A stretch of DNA of 64,000 nt from UBA668 sp043721915 (GCA_043721915.1 JAYSPV010000081.1:42886-106885), one strand, 5' to 3'; positions 33,936 to 42,935 are shown, numbered from the stretch's first letter. Notes: generated by a model not told the origin, from the letters alone. A program made the numbers and translations.

Positions 33936-35035
33936 CGCTTGACGACCTCGACGCTCTCGGTCACCTGCTCGACGAACGCGCGGTCGAGCGTCACGCCGAT
34001 GCCCGGTCCTTCCGGCACCGGCATGATGCCGTTGGTAGCTTCCAGCCGCTGCTCGGTGATGTCGCGCGAGTAGGTGCGGCTGGCGGACGCAGTGTCGCCG
34101 GGGAACACGAAGCCGGGCATGGTTGCGAGGTGGATGTTGTGGGCGCGGCCGATTCCCGTCTCCAGCATGCCGCCGCACCACATCGGCACATTTTGGGCGA
34201 CGCACATGTCGTGGATTTCGCGCACGCTCTGCAGGCCGCCGACGCGGCCGACCTTCACGTTCACCACGGTGCACGCCTTCAGATCCAGCGCGGCCCTCAC
34301 GCGGGCGGGCGAGGTGAGCGACTCGTCGAGACACAGCTCCGTCTTCAGTTGGGTGGCGAGGTAGGCATGGTCGACCATGTCGTCCCAGTGCAACGGCTGC
34401 TCGATGTAGTGCAGACCGAACTCGTCGATCTGGCGCAGCAGGTCCATCATCTCCAACGTGTACGCGGAGTTGGCGTCGACGGTGAGCTCGATGTCGGGGT
34501 GCACAGCGCGCACGGCGGCCAACATGTCGATGTCCCAGCCTGGTTCGATCTTCAGCTTCACCCGCTTGTAGCCCTGCTCGACGTGGCGGGTAACGCTCTC
34601 CACGGTCTTGTCGATCGGGTTCATGCCCAGGCTGGCACCGACGGGGATCTCGGTCCGCTCGCCCCCCAGCAGGGTGCGCAGCGGCACGCCGTGCTGACGC
34701 GCGTAGCAGTCCCACACCGCGAGTTCGAGTGCGGTCTTCGCCATCGGGTTGCCGCGCCACTCCACCCATCGGGCGGTGACCTCCGAGGGGTGCGCCACGT
34801 CACGTGACATCAGCTCCGGGGCGAACGCGCCGCGCAGCAGGTGCAGCGCGCCGGGCAGGCATTCCTCGCGGTAGTGCGGGAACGGGTCCATCACACCCTC
34901 GCCGTAACCCTCCACGCCTTCGGATCGGACAGTGACGATGAGCGCGTGCTTGCCCACCTCCTCACCGAACGACGTTCTGAATGGCGACACATAGGGCAGG
35001 TGGACGATGCGGAGCTCTACTTCGTCGATACGCAT
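33932..35035 (-). CDS. enolase-superfamily enzyme, N-succinylamino acid racemase / o-succinylbenzoate synthase type
   Basis: A 367-residue muconate-lactonising-type enolase. The acid/base lysine pair is RVKLKI on one face and VNVKVGRVGG on the other. The metal ligands are Asp in TVDANSAY, Glu in IEQPL and Asp in LCLDES. A capping domain covers about 1-125. No other menaquinone genes are near, and the coupled GNAT gene favours racemase (NSAR) over MenC function, though promiscuous enzymes with both activities are known. The start ATG lies 10 bases after the stop of the carboxylase fusion gene. Confidence 0.87.
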   Translation of the reverse strand: MRIDEVELRIVHLPYVSPFRTSFGEEVGKHALIVTVRSEGVEGYGEGVMDPFPHYREECLPGALHLLRGAFAPELMSRDVAHPSEVTARWVEWRGNPMAKTALELAVWDCYARQHGVPLRTLLGGERTEIPVGASLGMNPIDKTVESVTRHVEQGYKRVKLKIEPGWDIDMLAAVRAVHPDIELTVDANSAYTLEMMDLLRQIDEFGLHYIEQPLHWDDMVDHAYLATQLKTELCLDESLTSPARVRAALDLKACTVVNVKVGRVGGLQSVREIHDMCVAQNVPMWCGGMLETGIGRAHNIHLATMPGFVFPGDTASASRTYSRDITEQRLEATNGIMPVPEGPGIGVTLDRAFVEQVTESVEVVKR

Positions 35036-35045
35036 GTCGTTCTTC

Positions 35046-36887
35046 CTACCAGGTGTCGATGTTCGGGCGCTTCTTGCCCTCACGGCGCGGGGCCGGCGGC
35101 GCGGCCCGCAGGATCGCGCTGATCCAGCGCCGCGTGTCGGCGGGGTCGATGACGTCGTCGATCTCGAAGTGGCTGGCGACATTGACGGCCTTGCCGACTA
35201 GGTACATGCGGTCGACCATCGTCTGGAAGGTGCGCTCGCGTTCGTCCGGATCGTCGATCGCGGCCAGCTCGTTGCGATAGCCGAGACGCACGGCGCCCTC
35301 CAGCCCCATGCCGCCGAACTCGCCGGTCGGCCATGCCACCGTCGCATGCGGCGCCTTCGTGCTACCACCCATCATCGCCTGGGCCCCCAAGCCGTAGCTC
35401 TTGCGCAGCACGACCCCGACCAGCGGCACCGAGATGTTCGCCCCGGTGACGAACAGCCGGCTGCAGTGCCGAACCAACGCCGTCTTCTCGACCTCCGGGC
35501 CGACCATCATCCCTGGCGTGTCGACCAGCGTGATGACGGCGATGTCGAACGCGTCGCACAGCTGCAGGAAGCGTGCGGCCTTGTCCGCTCCGTCGCTGTC
35601 GATGGCGCCGGCGAGGTGGCTCGGGTTGTTCGCGATGATCCCAACCGGGCGGCCCTCCACACGCGCGAAGGCGGTGACCATGCCCAAGCCAAAATCGCGG
35701 CGCAGCTCCAGCACGCTGCCGGTGTCGAACAGACCGTTGATCACTGCGTGCACGTCGTACCCGCGCTTGCGGTCCTCCGGGATCACGTGGCGCAGCTCGC
35801 GCTGATCGGCGCACTCCCAACCGTCGGCCGCACCTTGGAAGTAGCCGAGGTACTGCTTGGCCGCGGCCACTGCGGCGGCTTCGTCGGGCACGACGATGTC
35901 GACCACGCCGTTGGCGCGTTGCACCTCGATCGGGCCGATGTCGTGCGGGTCGAAGATGCCGAGGCCGCCGCCCGCGATCATCGCCGGGCCACCCATGCCG
36001 ATGTTGCTGTCCTTCGTGGCGATGACGACATCGCAGCAGCCGAGCATGGCCGCATTGCCGGCGAAGCAGTAGCCGGCGTTGATGCCCACTATCGGCACCA
36101 GCCCGCTGAGCTCGGCGAAGTACATGAACGCCAGACAGTCGAGGCCGCTGACGCCCATCATGTCGGTGTCGCCGGGCCGGCCGCCGCCGCCCTCGGTGAA
36201 GAACACCACCGGCAGGCGCAGCGACTCGGCCAATTCGAACAGGCGGTCCTTCTTGCGATGGTTCTGCCCGCCCTGGGTGCCGGCAAGCACCGTGTAGTCG
36301 TACGAGACCGCCACGATTGATTGGCCGTTGACAGTGCCCAACCCGCCGATCATCCCGTCGGCCGGTGTCCGTGCAATGAGGTCGTCGAGCGCTCGCCGAC
36401 GGCGCTGCGGGGCGATGACCACCGGGCCGTACTCCACGAACGAACCGGCGTCGACAAGGTCGGCCACGTTCTCGCGGGCCGTACGACGAGACACCGCGCG
36501 ACGCTTCGCAACCGCCTCAGGCCGGGCTGCGTCGAGACCGACATCGTGCCGCGCGACGACTTCGGCAAGATCGGGCCGGATGTGCGCCGGTTCCTCGGCG
36601 GCGGCCTCCTCCACGGCGGCAACGGTGACAGCCCCAGGCAGCATCGTGGCGACAACGGCGTGTTCCGCCACGGTGGCGCCGACGTCAACCGTCAGCGACT
36701 CGATCGAACCGTCAGCAGTCGACTCGATCGCGTGATGCATCTTCATCGACTCGATCAGCATCAACTGCTCGCCCTTGCGGACCTGCTGCCCCACAGCCAC
36801 GTTGATCGTGACGATCGTGCCCTGCATCGGCGCCGTGATGTCGATCTGCTCCCCCACGCCTGGCGACCGTAGCCGCCCGATCGTCAT
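35046..36887 (-). CDS. biotinyl-domain / acyl-CoA carboxyltransferase fusion
   Basis: The 613-residue protein has residues about 13-83 forming a biotinyl (BCCP) domain, with the attachment site ESMKM (K49). Residues about 110-600 are a full PccB/AccD-type carboxyltransferase with N- and C-terminal crotonase-like halves (GGGGRPGDTDM, INAGYCFAGNA, DTPGMMVGPEVEK, GLGAQAMMGGS). Biotin domains normally sit on the biotin carboxylase subunit, so N-terminal fusion to the transferase is unusual. No biotin carboxylase gene is nearby. The ATG at 36887 follows a GGGGCGAGGG ribosome site; the open frame upstream offers only a TTG. It heads the racemase-GNAT operon. Confidence 0.87.
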   Translation of the reverse strand: MTIGRLRSPGVGEQIDITAPMQGTIVTINVAVGQQVRKGEQLMLIESMKMHHAIESTADGSIESLTVDVGATVAEHAVVATMLPGAVTVAAVEEAAAEEPAHIRPDLAEVVARHDVGLDAARPEAVAKRRAVSRRTARENVADLVDAGSFVEYGPVVIAPQRRRRALDDLIARTPADGMIGGLGTVNGQSIVAVSYDYTVLAGTQGGQNHRKKDRLFELAESLRLPVVFFTEGGGGRPGDTDMMGVSGLDCLAFMYFAELSGLVPIVGINAGYCFAGNAAMLGCCDVVIATKDSNIGMGGPAMIAGGGLGIFDPHDIGPIEVQRANGVVDIVVPDEAAAVAAAKQYLGYFQGAADGWECADQRELRHVIPEDRKRGYDVHAVINGLFDTGSVLELRRDFGLGMVTAFARVEGRPVGIIANNPSHLAGAIDSDGADKAARFLQLCDAFDIAVITLVDTPGMMVGPEVEKTALVRHCSRLFVTGANISVPLVGVVLRKSYGLGAQAMMGGSTKAPHATVAWPTGEFGGMGLEGAVRLGYRNELAAIDDPDERERTFQTMVDRMYLVGKAVNVASHFEIDDVIDPADTRRWISAILRAAPPAPRREGKKRPNIDTW

Positions 36888-36960
36888 GCCCTCGCCCCGA
36901 CCACCAGCATCCGTGCACTTCTCGCACCCCGGGAGCGCCAACGGGCACCGAGGGTATGGG

Positions 36961-36966
36961 TACAGT
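36961..36966 (+). promoter_or_regulatory. -10-like box of the LigD-type polymerase gene
   Basis: TACAGT lies 7 bases before the ATG at 36974 and favours that start over the ATG at 36956. Confidence 0.4.
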
Positions 36967-36973
36967 CGACGGG

Positions 36974-37987
36974 ATGAGCGATGCCGTGGAGCTGCAGGTG
37001 GCGGGGCACGTCGTCACCGTCACCAGCCCCGACAAGGTGTTCTTCCAGGCACGGGGCGACACCAAGCTCGACCTGATCGAGTACTACATGACCGTCGGCG
37101 ATGCGGTGATGCGGCAGATGTACGACCGGCCGGTGCTGCTGCAGCGCTTCCCGAACGGCGCGCACGGCAGCAACTTCTTCCAGAAGCGCATCCCCGAGGG
37201 TGCGCCGGACTGGCTACACACCACCACCGTGCTCACCCCGAACGGCACGCCGTCACGGGCGCTCGTCATCGACGACATCGCACACCTCGTGTGGGCCGTG
37301 AACCTCGGCTGCCTCGGGTTTCACTCGTGGCCGGTGCGTACGGCGAACCAGGACATGTGCGACGAGTTGCGCATCGACCTCGACCCCGGCCCGGGCACCA
37401 CGTACGCGATGGCGGTGGAGACGGCGCACGAGACCAAACGGCTGCTCGACGACCTGGGCATCACGGGCTACATCAAGACCTCGGGCAATCGCGGCCTGCA
37501 CGTGTACGTGCGGCTGGAGTACACGCACGACAGCTACGCGGTGCGGAGCGCGGCGGTGGCAGTGGCTCGCGAGCTGGAACGCCGCCGACCCGACCTGATC
37601 ACCGCTGCCTGGTGGAAGGAGGAGCGCGGCGAGCGCATCTTCATCGACTTCAACCAGAACGCGCCGCACAAGACCATGTTCAGCCCGTGGTCGGTGCGGG
37701 CGCTCGACCATGCGCCGGTCTCGTTCCCTTTCCCCTGGAAGTTGTTGGACACGCTGCAACCGCACGACATGACCATCGCCACCGTGCCTGCGTGGGTCGA
37801 CGAACACGGCGACGCCTGGGAGTCGATGAACGACGCGCCGCAGCCGATGGCACCGTTCCTCGACATGGTCGCCGCCGATCAAACCGCCGGCCTGCTGGAC
37901 GCCCCGTGGCCACCGGTCTACCCCAAGATGCCCGGCGAGCCGCCCAGAGTCGCCCCCAGCCGCGCCAAGAAACCGAAGCCCGAGTAG
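36974..37987 (+). CDS. LigD-type polymerase/primase domain protein (AEP superfamily)
   Basis: A 337-residue stand-alone polymerase domain of the LigD kind, which adds nucleotides at broken ends in non-homologous end joining. Visible motifs are the opening PDKVFF, LQRFPNG, FHSWPVR, the catalytic DxD in LRIDLDPGPG, TSGNRGLHVYV and the second acidic motif IFIDFNQN. There is no ligase or nuclease domain and no ku gene in the window, so it belongs to the separate-protein arrangement seen in mycobacterial PolD1/PrimC-type enzymes. The start is chosen from the -10-like box. The next gene starts 6 bases downstream. Confidence 0.9.
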   Translation: MSDAVELQVAGHVVTVTSPDKVFFQARGDTKLDLIEYYMTVGDAVMRQMYDRPVLLQRFPNGAHGSNFFQKRIPEGAPDWLHTTTVLTPNGTPSRALVIDDIAHLVWAVNLGCLGFHSWPVRTANQDMCDELRIDLDPGPGTTYAMAVETAHETKRLLDDLGITGYIKTSGNRGLHVYVRLEYTHDSYAVRSAAVAVARELERRRPDLITAAWWKEERGERIFIDFNQNAPHKTMFSPWSVRALDHAPVSFPFPWKLLDTLQPHDMTIATVPAWVDEHGDAWESMNDAPQPMAPFLDMVAADQTAGLLDAPWPPVYPKMPGEPPRVAPSRAKKPKPE

Positions 37988-37993
37988 GAACTG

Positions 37994-39256
37994 GTGCCGG
38001 GCAACGAGCGTCCAACGTGCGTGAAACCTCGGCTCGCGTCGCTCCTGGCCATCGCCTGCTTGGCGTCCTGCGGCACAGGTCCCGCCACATCGATCGTCAC
38101 AGAGAATCCCTCGACGACGACAGTTGCCGACGCGTCGACCACCACCGTCGCCGCGGATCGGTCGATCCCGGTCGGCGAGGACGTGTCCTGGTGTTCGCTC
38201 GAGGGAGCACTCGTCAATGCGTCGTCCGTCGCTCACGTGGCGGTGGATGCCTCGACAGCGCTGCAGACCTGGCAACCAGAGGCGAACGTCAGCGGTGGAT
38301 TCGCACAGATCACCCGGTCGACCTTCGACTTCGTGTGGACAGACCCAGCGGCGGACATCGTGCGGGCCAACGTTGCCGACATCGTCGCCGCCAGGGCGGA
38401 CGATCCGCGGGGACCATCCGCTCCGCCTACCGGGCCGCTGCTCCTCACGCAGCAGCTCCGCGGCAGCGCATTGCCCGAACTGTGGGCCTCAGGTGACGAC
38501 TTCATCGCGCTGATCGGGCCGTGGGGTGTTCAGGGCAACCCAGCGTGGCAGGTGCACGCAGCGCTCAACGCGCAGCCCGACGGCTCGCTCGAGTTTCTGG
38601 GTGCATGCGCCGATGTGTTCACCGGGGACCTGGCCGCCATCGCTGCGTTGCGAGGTGTGCAGCCCGACCTTGCTCTTGTCGCCGAACTCGTCGAAGGCGC
38701 ACTCCAGCCAGGTGCCGCCGCCGACGTGCGCTACGCGGCCGCAGGATGGGGGTTCAGCGGCTCACCGGGCGAACGGACACCGGTCCCGCCGATGCTGCTC
38801 GGCAAGGTACGGATCACCGGCATCGTGTACGTGACGACCGGGTCGGGCAACTCCACAGCGTCCGTCAGGTCGCAACACATCATCTCCGCCGGTGCCAGCG
38901 TGCAGGCGTCGGGCGGCGCTCCGTTCGCGCTGGCCGTGGCGTACCTCGACGGTCATCCGATCGAGGTGCTGTGGCCCGCCGATCAGGCGCTCTCCTCGGA
39001 CCTGCTCGACGCCCCCGTCGCCGCGTCCGTCGACCCAGCGCTGGTCCCCAACGAGGGCGGCCTGGTGGTCGAGATCGACACCACGTCAGGCACCGCGACG
39101 CTGCGCGCAGTGGGCATCGACGAGTTCTCGCTCCTCAGCGGCTACTCCGTCGAGCAGTTACGGAACTTCACCACGGACTTCGCCAACGGTCTGTCGATCG
39201 ACACCGCTCGCGCAGAGCCAGCGCTCTACGACGCCACCGGCACGCTGGTGCGCTAG
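37994..39256 (+). CDS. hypothetical lipoprotein
   Basis: A 420-residue exported protein with a lipobox (LASC, C26) after a hydrophobic stretch, then a Ser/Thr-rich linker (ENPSTTTVADASTTTVAA) typical of actinobacterial lipoproteins. The remaining 360 residues are acidic and beta-rich with no family I recognise. An AGGA ribosome site supports the GTG at 37994; an alternative GTG at 38021 would give a shorter signal peptide. It follows the LigD-type gene by 6 bases but has no evident functional link. The 3' end overlaps the convergent MBL gene by 4 bases. Confidence 0.75.
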   Translation: MPGNERPTCVKPRLASLLAIACLASCGTGPATSIVTENPSTTTVADASTTTVAADRSIPVGEDVSWCSLEGALVNASSVAHVAVDASTALQTWQPEANVSGGFAQITRSTFDFVWTDPAADIVRANVADIVAARADDPRGPSAPPTGPLLLTQQLRGSALPELWASGDDFIALIGPWGVQGNPAWQVHAALNAQPDGSLEFLGACADVFTGDLAAIAALRGVQPDLALVAELVEGALQPGAAADVRYAAAGWGFSGSPGERTPVPPMLLGKVRITGIVYVTTGSGNSTASVRSQHIISAGASVQASGGAPFALAVAYLDGHPIEVLWPADQALSSDLLDAPVAASVDPALVPNEGGLVVEIDTTSGTATLRAVGIDEFSLLSGYSVEQLRNFTTDFANGLSIDTARAEPALYDATGTLVR

Positions 39257-39879
39257 ACCCCGAGCTCGGCGGCTCGCGCCAGCACCCGTTCGCGCTCTGC
39301 CCCGATGGTGGTGCTGTCGCCGTGTCCGGTGTGCACGACGGTGTGATCAGGCAACGTCAACAGCCGGTCGCGGATGCTGTGCAGGATGGTCGGCTCATCG
39401 CTGTAGCTGCGACCGGTGGCTCCCGGGCCACCGCAGAACAGGGTGTCGCCACTGAGCAGCACGCCGCTCGCCACGTCGTGGAAGCAGCAGCAACCAGGCG
39501 AATGACCGGGCGTGTGCACGATGCCCATCTCGTGCCCGGCGGCCTTCAGCACCTCGCCTGGCAACACTGCGCCGTCGGGCTGGTCGTCGGGCCACACGAC
39601 CTCCCACAGCATGCGGTCGGCGTCGTGCAGCAGGATCGGGGCGTCCACTGCCTCGCGTAGCGGCACGGCGGCATTGATGTGGTCGTTGTGGCCGTGCGTG
39701 AGCACGATCGCCCTCACGCGCCGGCCGTTCACGGCGGCCACGATCGTCGCCGCGTCGTGCGCTGCGTCGAACACGATCACCTCACGGTCGTCGCCGACGA
39801 GCCAGATGTTGTTGGTGACGTCCCACTCTCCACCGTCGAGGGCGAAGATACCGTCGGTGGTGACGAGCTCGATCGTCAC
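39253..39879 (-). CDS. MBL-fold hydrolase partnered with MscR
   Basis: A 208-residue metallo-beta-lactamase-fold protein. The metal motif is THGHNDH, followed by HTPGHSPGCCCF, SGDTLFCGGPGATG (bridging Asp) and HTGHGDSTTIG. A gene of exactly this type follows mscR in mycobacteria and other actinobacteria, where it is thought to hydrolyse the S-formylmycothiol or related thioester product; that role is inferred from context. The GTG start lies 10 bases after the mscR stop, so they are an operon. The frame is open further upstream into mscR, without homology. Confidence 0.87.
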   Translation of the reverse strand: MTIELVTTDGIFALDGGEWDVTNNIWLVGDDREVIVFDAAHDAATIVAAVNGRRVRAIVLTHGHNDHINAAVPLREAVDAPILLHDADRMLWEVVWPDDQPDGAVLPGEVLKAAGHEMGIVHTPGHSPGCCCFHDVASGVLLSGDTLFCGGPGATGRSYSDEPTILHSIRDRLLTLPDHTVVHTGHGDSTTIGAERERVLARAAELGV

Positions 39880-39889
39880 AGCACCCGCC

Positions 39890-40975
39890 TCACAGCACGA
39901 CGACCGAGCGCAGCACTTCGCCACGCTCCATCTTGTGGAACGCCTCTTCGACCGCGTCGAGTGTGATCGTCTCGCTGACGAACTTGTCGAGCGGCAACCG
40001 CCCCTGCTGGTGGAGGGCGACAAGCATCGGAAAGTCGCGCGACGGCAGGCAATCGCCGTACCACGACGACTTCAGCTGGCCACCGCGACCGAACACCTCG
40101 ATGAACGGCAGCTCGAGCACCATGTCCGGCCGCGGCACGCCGACGAGCACGACGGTGCCGGCGAGGTCGCGGGCCTCGAACGCCTGCTTGTACACCGCTG
40201 GGTGACCGATCGCCTCGATGCACACGTCGGCGCCGTTGCCACCCGTGACCGACTTGATGTACTCCACGGGATCGGTGGTGGTGGAGTTGCAGGTGTGGGT
40301 GGCGCCGAACTGCTTCGCCCACTCCAGCTTCCGGTCGTCGATGTCGACCGCGATGATCGTGTGGGCACCGGCCAACAGCGCGCCGGCGATGGCCGCATCG
40401 CCAACCCCACCGCAACCGAACACGGCCACCGAATCGCCACGACCGACGTTGCCGGTGTTGATCGCCGCGCCGATGCCGGCCATCACGCCGCAGCCGAGCA
40501 GGCCCGCGGTGGTGGCGGGCACGGACGGATCGACCTTCGTGCACTGACCGGCCGCGACCAGCGTCTTGTCGGCGAATGCGCCGATGCCGAGCGCCGGCGA
40601 CAGCACGGTGCCGTCCTCGAGAGTCATCTTCTGGGTCGCGTTGAACGTGCTGAAGCACAGCCAGGGACGGCCACGGAGACAGCTGCGGCAGTTGCCGCAG
40701 ACCGCTCTCCAGTTGAGGATCACGAAGTCGCCCGGCTGCACGTTGGTGACACCCTCGCCGACGGACTCCACGACGCCGGCGGCCTCATGGCCGAGCAGGA
40801 ACGGGAACTCGTCATTGATGCCGCCCTCTCGGTAGTGCAGATCCGTGTGGCACACACCACACGCCTGGACGGCCACGACTGCCTCGCCCGGCCCCGGGTC
40901 GGGGATCACGATCGTCTCGATCGACACCGGCGCACCCTTGCTGCGCGCCACCACTCCACGAACCTTCTGCGACAT
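39890..40975 (-). CDS. mscR: S-(hydroxymethyl)mycothiol dehydrogenase / S-nitrosomycothiol reductase
   Basis: A 361-residue zinc alcohol dehydrogenase of class III type that oxidises the formaldehyde-mycothiol adduct with NAD and reduces S-nitrosomycothiol. The catalytic zinc motif starts at CGVCHTDLHY with GHEAAG. The structural zinc loop CGNCRSCLRGRPWLC has all four cysteines. The cofactor motif is VFGCGGVGDAAIAGA. An AGGAGGGG ribosome site lies just before the ATG at 40975. Together with the downstream MBL gene it implies that the organism makes mycothiol, an actinobacterial marker. Confidence 0.93.
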   Translation of the reverse strand: MSQKVRGVVARSKGAPVSIETIVIPDPGPGEAVVAVQACGVCHTDLHYREGGINDEFPFLLGHEAAGVVESVGEGVTNVQPGDFVILNWRAVCGNCRSCLRGRPWLCFSTFNATQKMTLEDGTVLSPALGIGAFADKTLVAAGQCTKVDPSVPATTAGLLGCGVMAGIGAAINTGNVGRGDSVAVFGCGGVGDAAIAGALLAGAHTIIAVDIDDRKLEWAKQFGATHTCNSTTTDPVEYIKSVTGGNGADVCIEAIGHPAVYKQAFEARDLAGTVVLVGVPRPDMVLELPFIEVFGRGGQLKSSWYGDCLPSRDFPMLVALHQQGRLPLDKFVSETITLDAVEEAFHKMERGEVLRSVVVL

Positions 40976-41045
40976 GACCCCTCCTCGAGCTGTAACCCGC
41001 ACGACCTTACTGAATCGCAGCACGGACGCGCGAGGAATCCGAACG

Positions 41046-41696
41046 TCAGCCGACGCGACGAGCTGCCAGGCCTTCGAGCATCGCTGCAAGAGCTCGCTCG
41101 AATCGTTGATCGGCCGTGCCGTCGTAGAGATGCCCTGACACAGCGACGGCGTTGGGGTACTCCTCGATGTCGAGCGTCGCGTAGGCGTGCCTCCACTCGC
41201 GGTACTCGCGACGACGCACACCAGCTGTCTCGCCGGCAAGGGCCGCGTCGATCGCGGCCGAACCCACCGTGAGTTCGACCAGCGAGTGGTAGGCCCGTGC
41301 AGCCTCCTCGGGTGTGAAGCCGCCGCGCAGCAACTCCCGAAGCAACGCGTCGGTGATCCGCAGCTCGTTGACCAGCCGTGTCGGCGCCGCGTGAACCAAG
41401 GCAGCCAGGCGGGGCTGGCGCAACTGCGCCGATCTCAGCTCGACGCAGATCCGCCGCACGACCTTGTCCCATGGCTCACCGGCACGAGCATCCACGCCCA
41501 CCGCGCCGAGCAGTCGGTCACCTACCTCGCGCCTCAGTTCATCCATGTTGGCGTAGTGCCGGTACAGCGCACTCGGGTCGCAACTCAGTGCCTCGCCCAA
41601 CCGGCGGGCGCTCAACGCCTCCGCTCCACGCTTCGCCACCAACGTGGTAGCGGCGACCACGATCGTCTCACGGCTCAATGCCGCCGGCCGGCCCAT
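41046..41696 (-). CDS. TetR family transcriptional regulator
   Basis: A 216-residue repressor-type protein. The N-terminal helix-turn-helix covers about 8-55 (RETIVVAATTLVAKRGAEALSARRLGEALSCDPSALYRHYANMDEL). The C-terminal ligand-binding half is all-helical. It lies 13 bases downstream of the acyl-CoA-dehydrogenase-like gene in the same operon. A perfect 27-bp palindrome in the promoter region at 42909-42935 is the obvious operator, so it probably represses both its own operon and the divergent NicD/NicX-like one. The inducer is likely a pathway compound. Confidence 0.9.
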   Translation of the reverse strand: MGRPAALSRETIVVAATTLVAKRGAEALSARRLGEALSCDPSALYRHYANMDELRREVGDRLLGAVGVDARAGEPWDKVVRRICVELRSAQLRQPRLAALVHAAPTRLVNELRITDALLRELLRGGFTPEEAARAYHSLVELTVGSAAIDAALAGETAGVRRREYREWRHAYATLDIEEYPNAVAVSGHLYDGTADQRFERALAAMLEGLAARRVG

Positions 41697-41709
41697 CAGC
41701 GCACCGCGA

Positions 41710-42882
41710 TCAGTCGAAGAGGCCGGCGCGGCCGAGTCGTTCGGTGCACACCTCGGCGCTCCAGGGCAGCATCGTGCTGCCCAGTCGCGCGTCACGATAC
41801 ATCCGCTCCAGGGGCATGTTCTTCTGCATCGATTGGCCGCCACACACCTTGATCGACAGGCTGGCGACTTCGGCTGCATGCTCCATGACGGTCGCGGCCG
41901 CTGCCCAACCGCACACCAGTTGCTCCTCGGTCGGGTCGATCACGGCCTCGTCGATCGCGCGATAGAGCAGCGCTCGAGACTGCTGGTGGCGCAGCTGCAT
42001 CTGTGCCCAGCCAACCTGTTTGATCGGGTGATCCCGACGCGAGCCCGCAATCTGGCCGGGCAGTTCACCCCTGAGGTAGAGGCGAGTGGCGTCGATGACG
42101 CCCCCGGTGAGTCCGAGGTAGCTGGGACACAGCGAGAGGAACAACCAGGGATAGCGATTGGCGGCCTGGTTGTACATGCCCGCAGGCATCCACTCGTTGC
42201 GATGGGTCACGAACACGTCCGTCATCAGCAGCGTGCGCGAGACGGTGCCGCGCATGCCCAGCGGATCCCAGTCGTCGACGATCTCCACGCCATCGCCGTC
42301 GGCTGGCACGCCCAGTAGGCGGATGTCGTCCTCGCCGGGCACCTGACAGGTGACGTTGTAGTAGGTGGCCGCACCCGAGAGCGACGCAAAGATCTTGCGA
42401 CCGGTGACGAGCCAACCCCCGTCCACGGGGACGGCCTTCGTCGCCACACCGGTGGTCGCTCCGGGCGCCAGTCCCTCGGAGAAGGGCTGGCTGTGGATGT
42501 CACCGCGCTCGACCACCCCGCGGTACATCTCGGTGCGAATTGCCTCGTGTCGCTCGCGCTGCTCGGGCGTCATGTCCAGCAGGTCGCTGACCTCGCCGCA
42601 CCACAGCATCGTTGCGTTGTGCATGTTGAAGGTCAGCCCGGTGGCGCCGCAATGACGGCCCACCTCCTCGCTCACTCGCACGTAGTCGGCGTAACTCGCG
42701 CCGAGCCCGCCGAAGCGCCGGGGCACGCACACAGCCAGCAGACCGTTCGCGCTGAAGTCGGCGAAGTTCTCGAAAGGAAAGCTGGCCTGGAGGTCGTACT
42801 GCACCGCCCGGTGCTTCATCACCGGGCCCATCGCAGCCACCATGGCGACCAATTCGTCACGGGTCATCGTGCTCGCAGTCAT
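41710..42882 (-). CDS. acyl-CoA dehydrogenase-like flavoprotein lacking the usual catalytic Glu
   Basis: A 390-residue acyl-CoA dehydrogenase fold: helical N-domain (SANGLLAVCVPRRFGGLGASYADYV), middle beta domain with FAD contacts (GWLVTGRKIFASLSGAATYY), and the C-domain ending CGGQSMQKNMPLERMYRDARLGSTMLPWSAEV. In true dehydrogenases the catalytic base sits in the YEG motif after RDAR; here that stretch reads STMLPW, with no Glu at the equivalent position. It could therefore be a flavin monooxygenase of the DszC/HpaH-like branch or use a different base. It is the first gene of the TetR operon, divergent from the NicD/NicX-like genes. Confidence 0.85.
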   Translation of the reverse strand: MTASTMTRDELVAMVAAMGPVMKHRAVQYDLQASFPFENFADFSANGLLAVCVPRRFGGLGASYADYVRVSEEVGRHCGATGLTFNMHNATMLWCGEVSDLLDMTPEQRERHEAIRTEMYRGVVERGDIHSQPFSEGLAPGATTGVATKAVPVDGGWLVTGRKIFASLSGAATYYNVTCQVPGEDDIRLLGVPADGDGVEIVDDWDPLGMRGTVSRTLLMTDVFVTHRNEWMPAGMYNQAANRYPWLFLSLCPSYLGLTGGVIDATRLYLRGELPGQIAGSRRDHPIKQVGWAQMQLRHQQSRALLYRAIDEAVIDPTEEQLVCGWAAAATVMEHAAEVASLSIKVCGGQSMQKNMPLERMYRDARLGSTMLPWSAEVCTERLGRAGLFD

Positions 42883-42890
42883 GGAGTGGC

Positions 42891-42919
42891 ACTTCAGCAG
42901 AGAGTGGCAGGTTTGTCAA
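42891..42919 (-). promoter_or_regulatory. promoter of the ACAD-like/TetR operon
   Basis: On minus, TTGACA (42919-42914) is followed after 17 bases by TGAAGT (42896-42891), then 8 bases to the ATG at 42882. The -35 lies inside the palindrome. Confidence 0.55.
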
Positions 42920-42935
42920 CACCGTTGACAAACCT
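42909..42935. promoter_or_regulatory. 27-bp palindromic operator, probable TetR site
   Basis: AGGTTTGTCAAC and GTTGACAAACCT are perfect 12-bp inverted arms around a 3-base centre. Each arm contains the TTGACA -35 box of one of the two divergent promoters, so a bound repressor would block both operons. Confidence 0.85.

Noticed and set aside
33932..35035. menC of menaquinone synthesis
   Set aside because: No other men genes are adjacent and the coupled GNAT gene fits the racemase branch better; MenC activity is not excluded, only not preferred.
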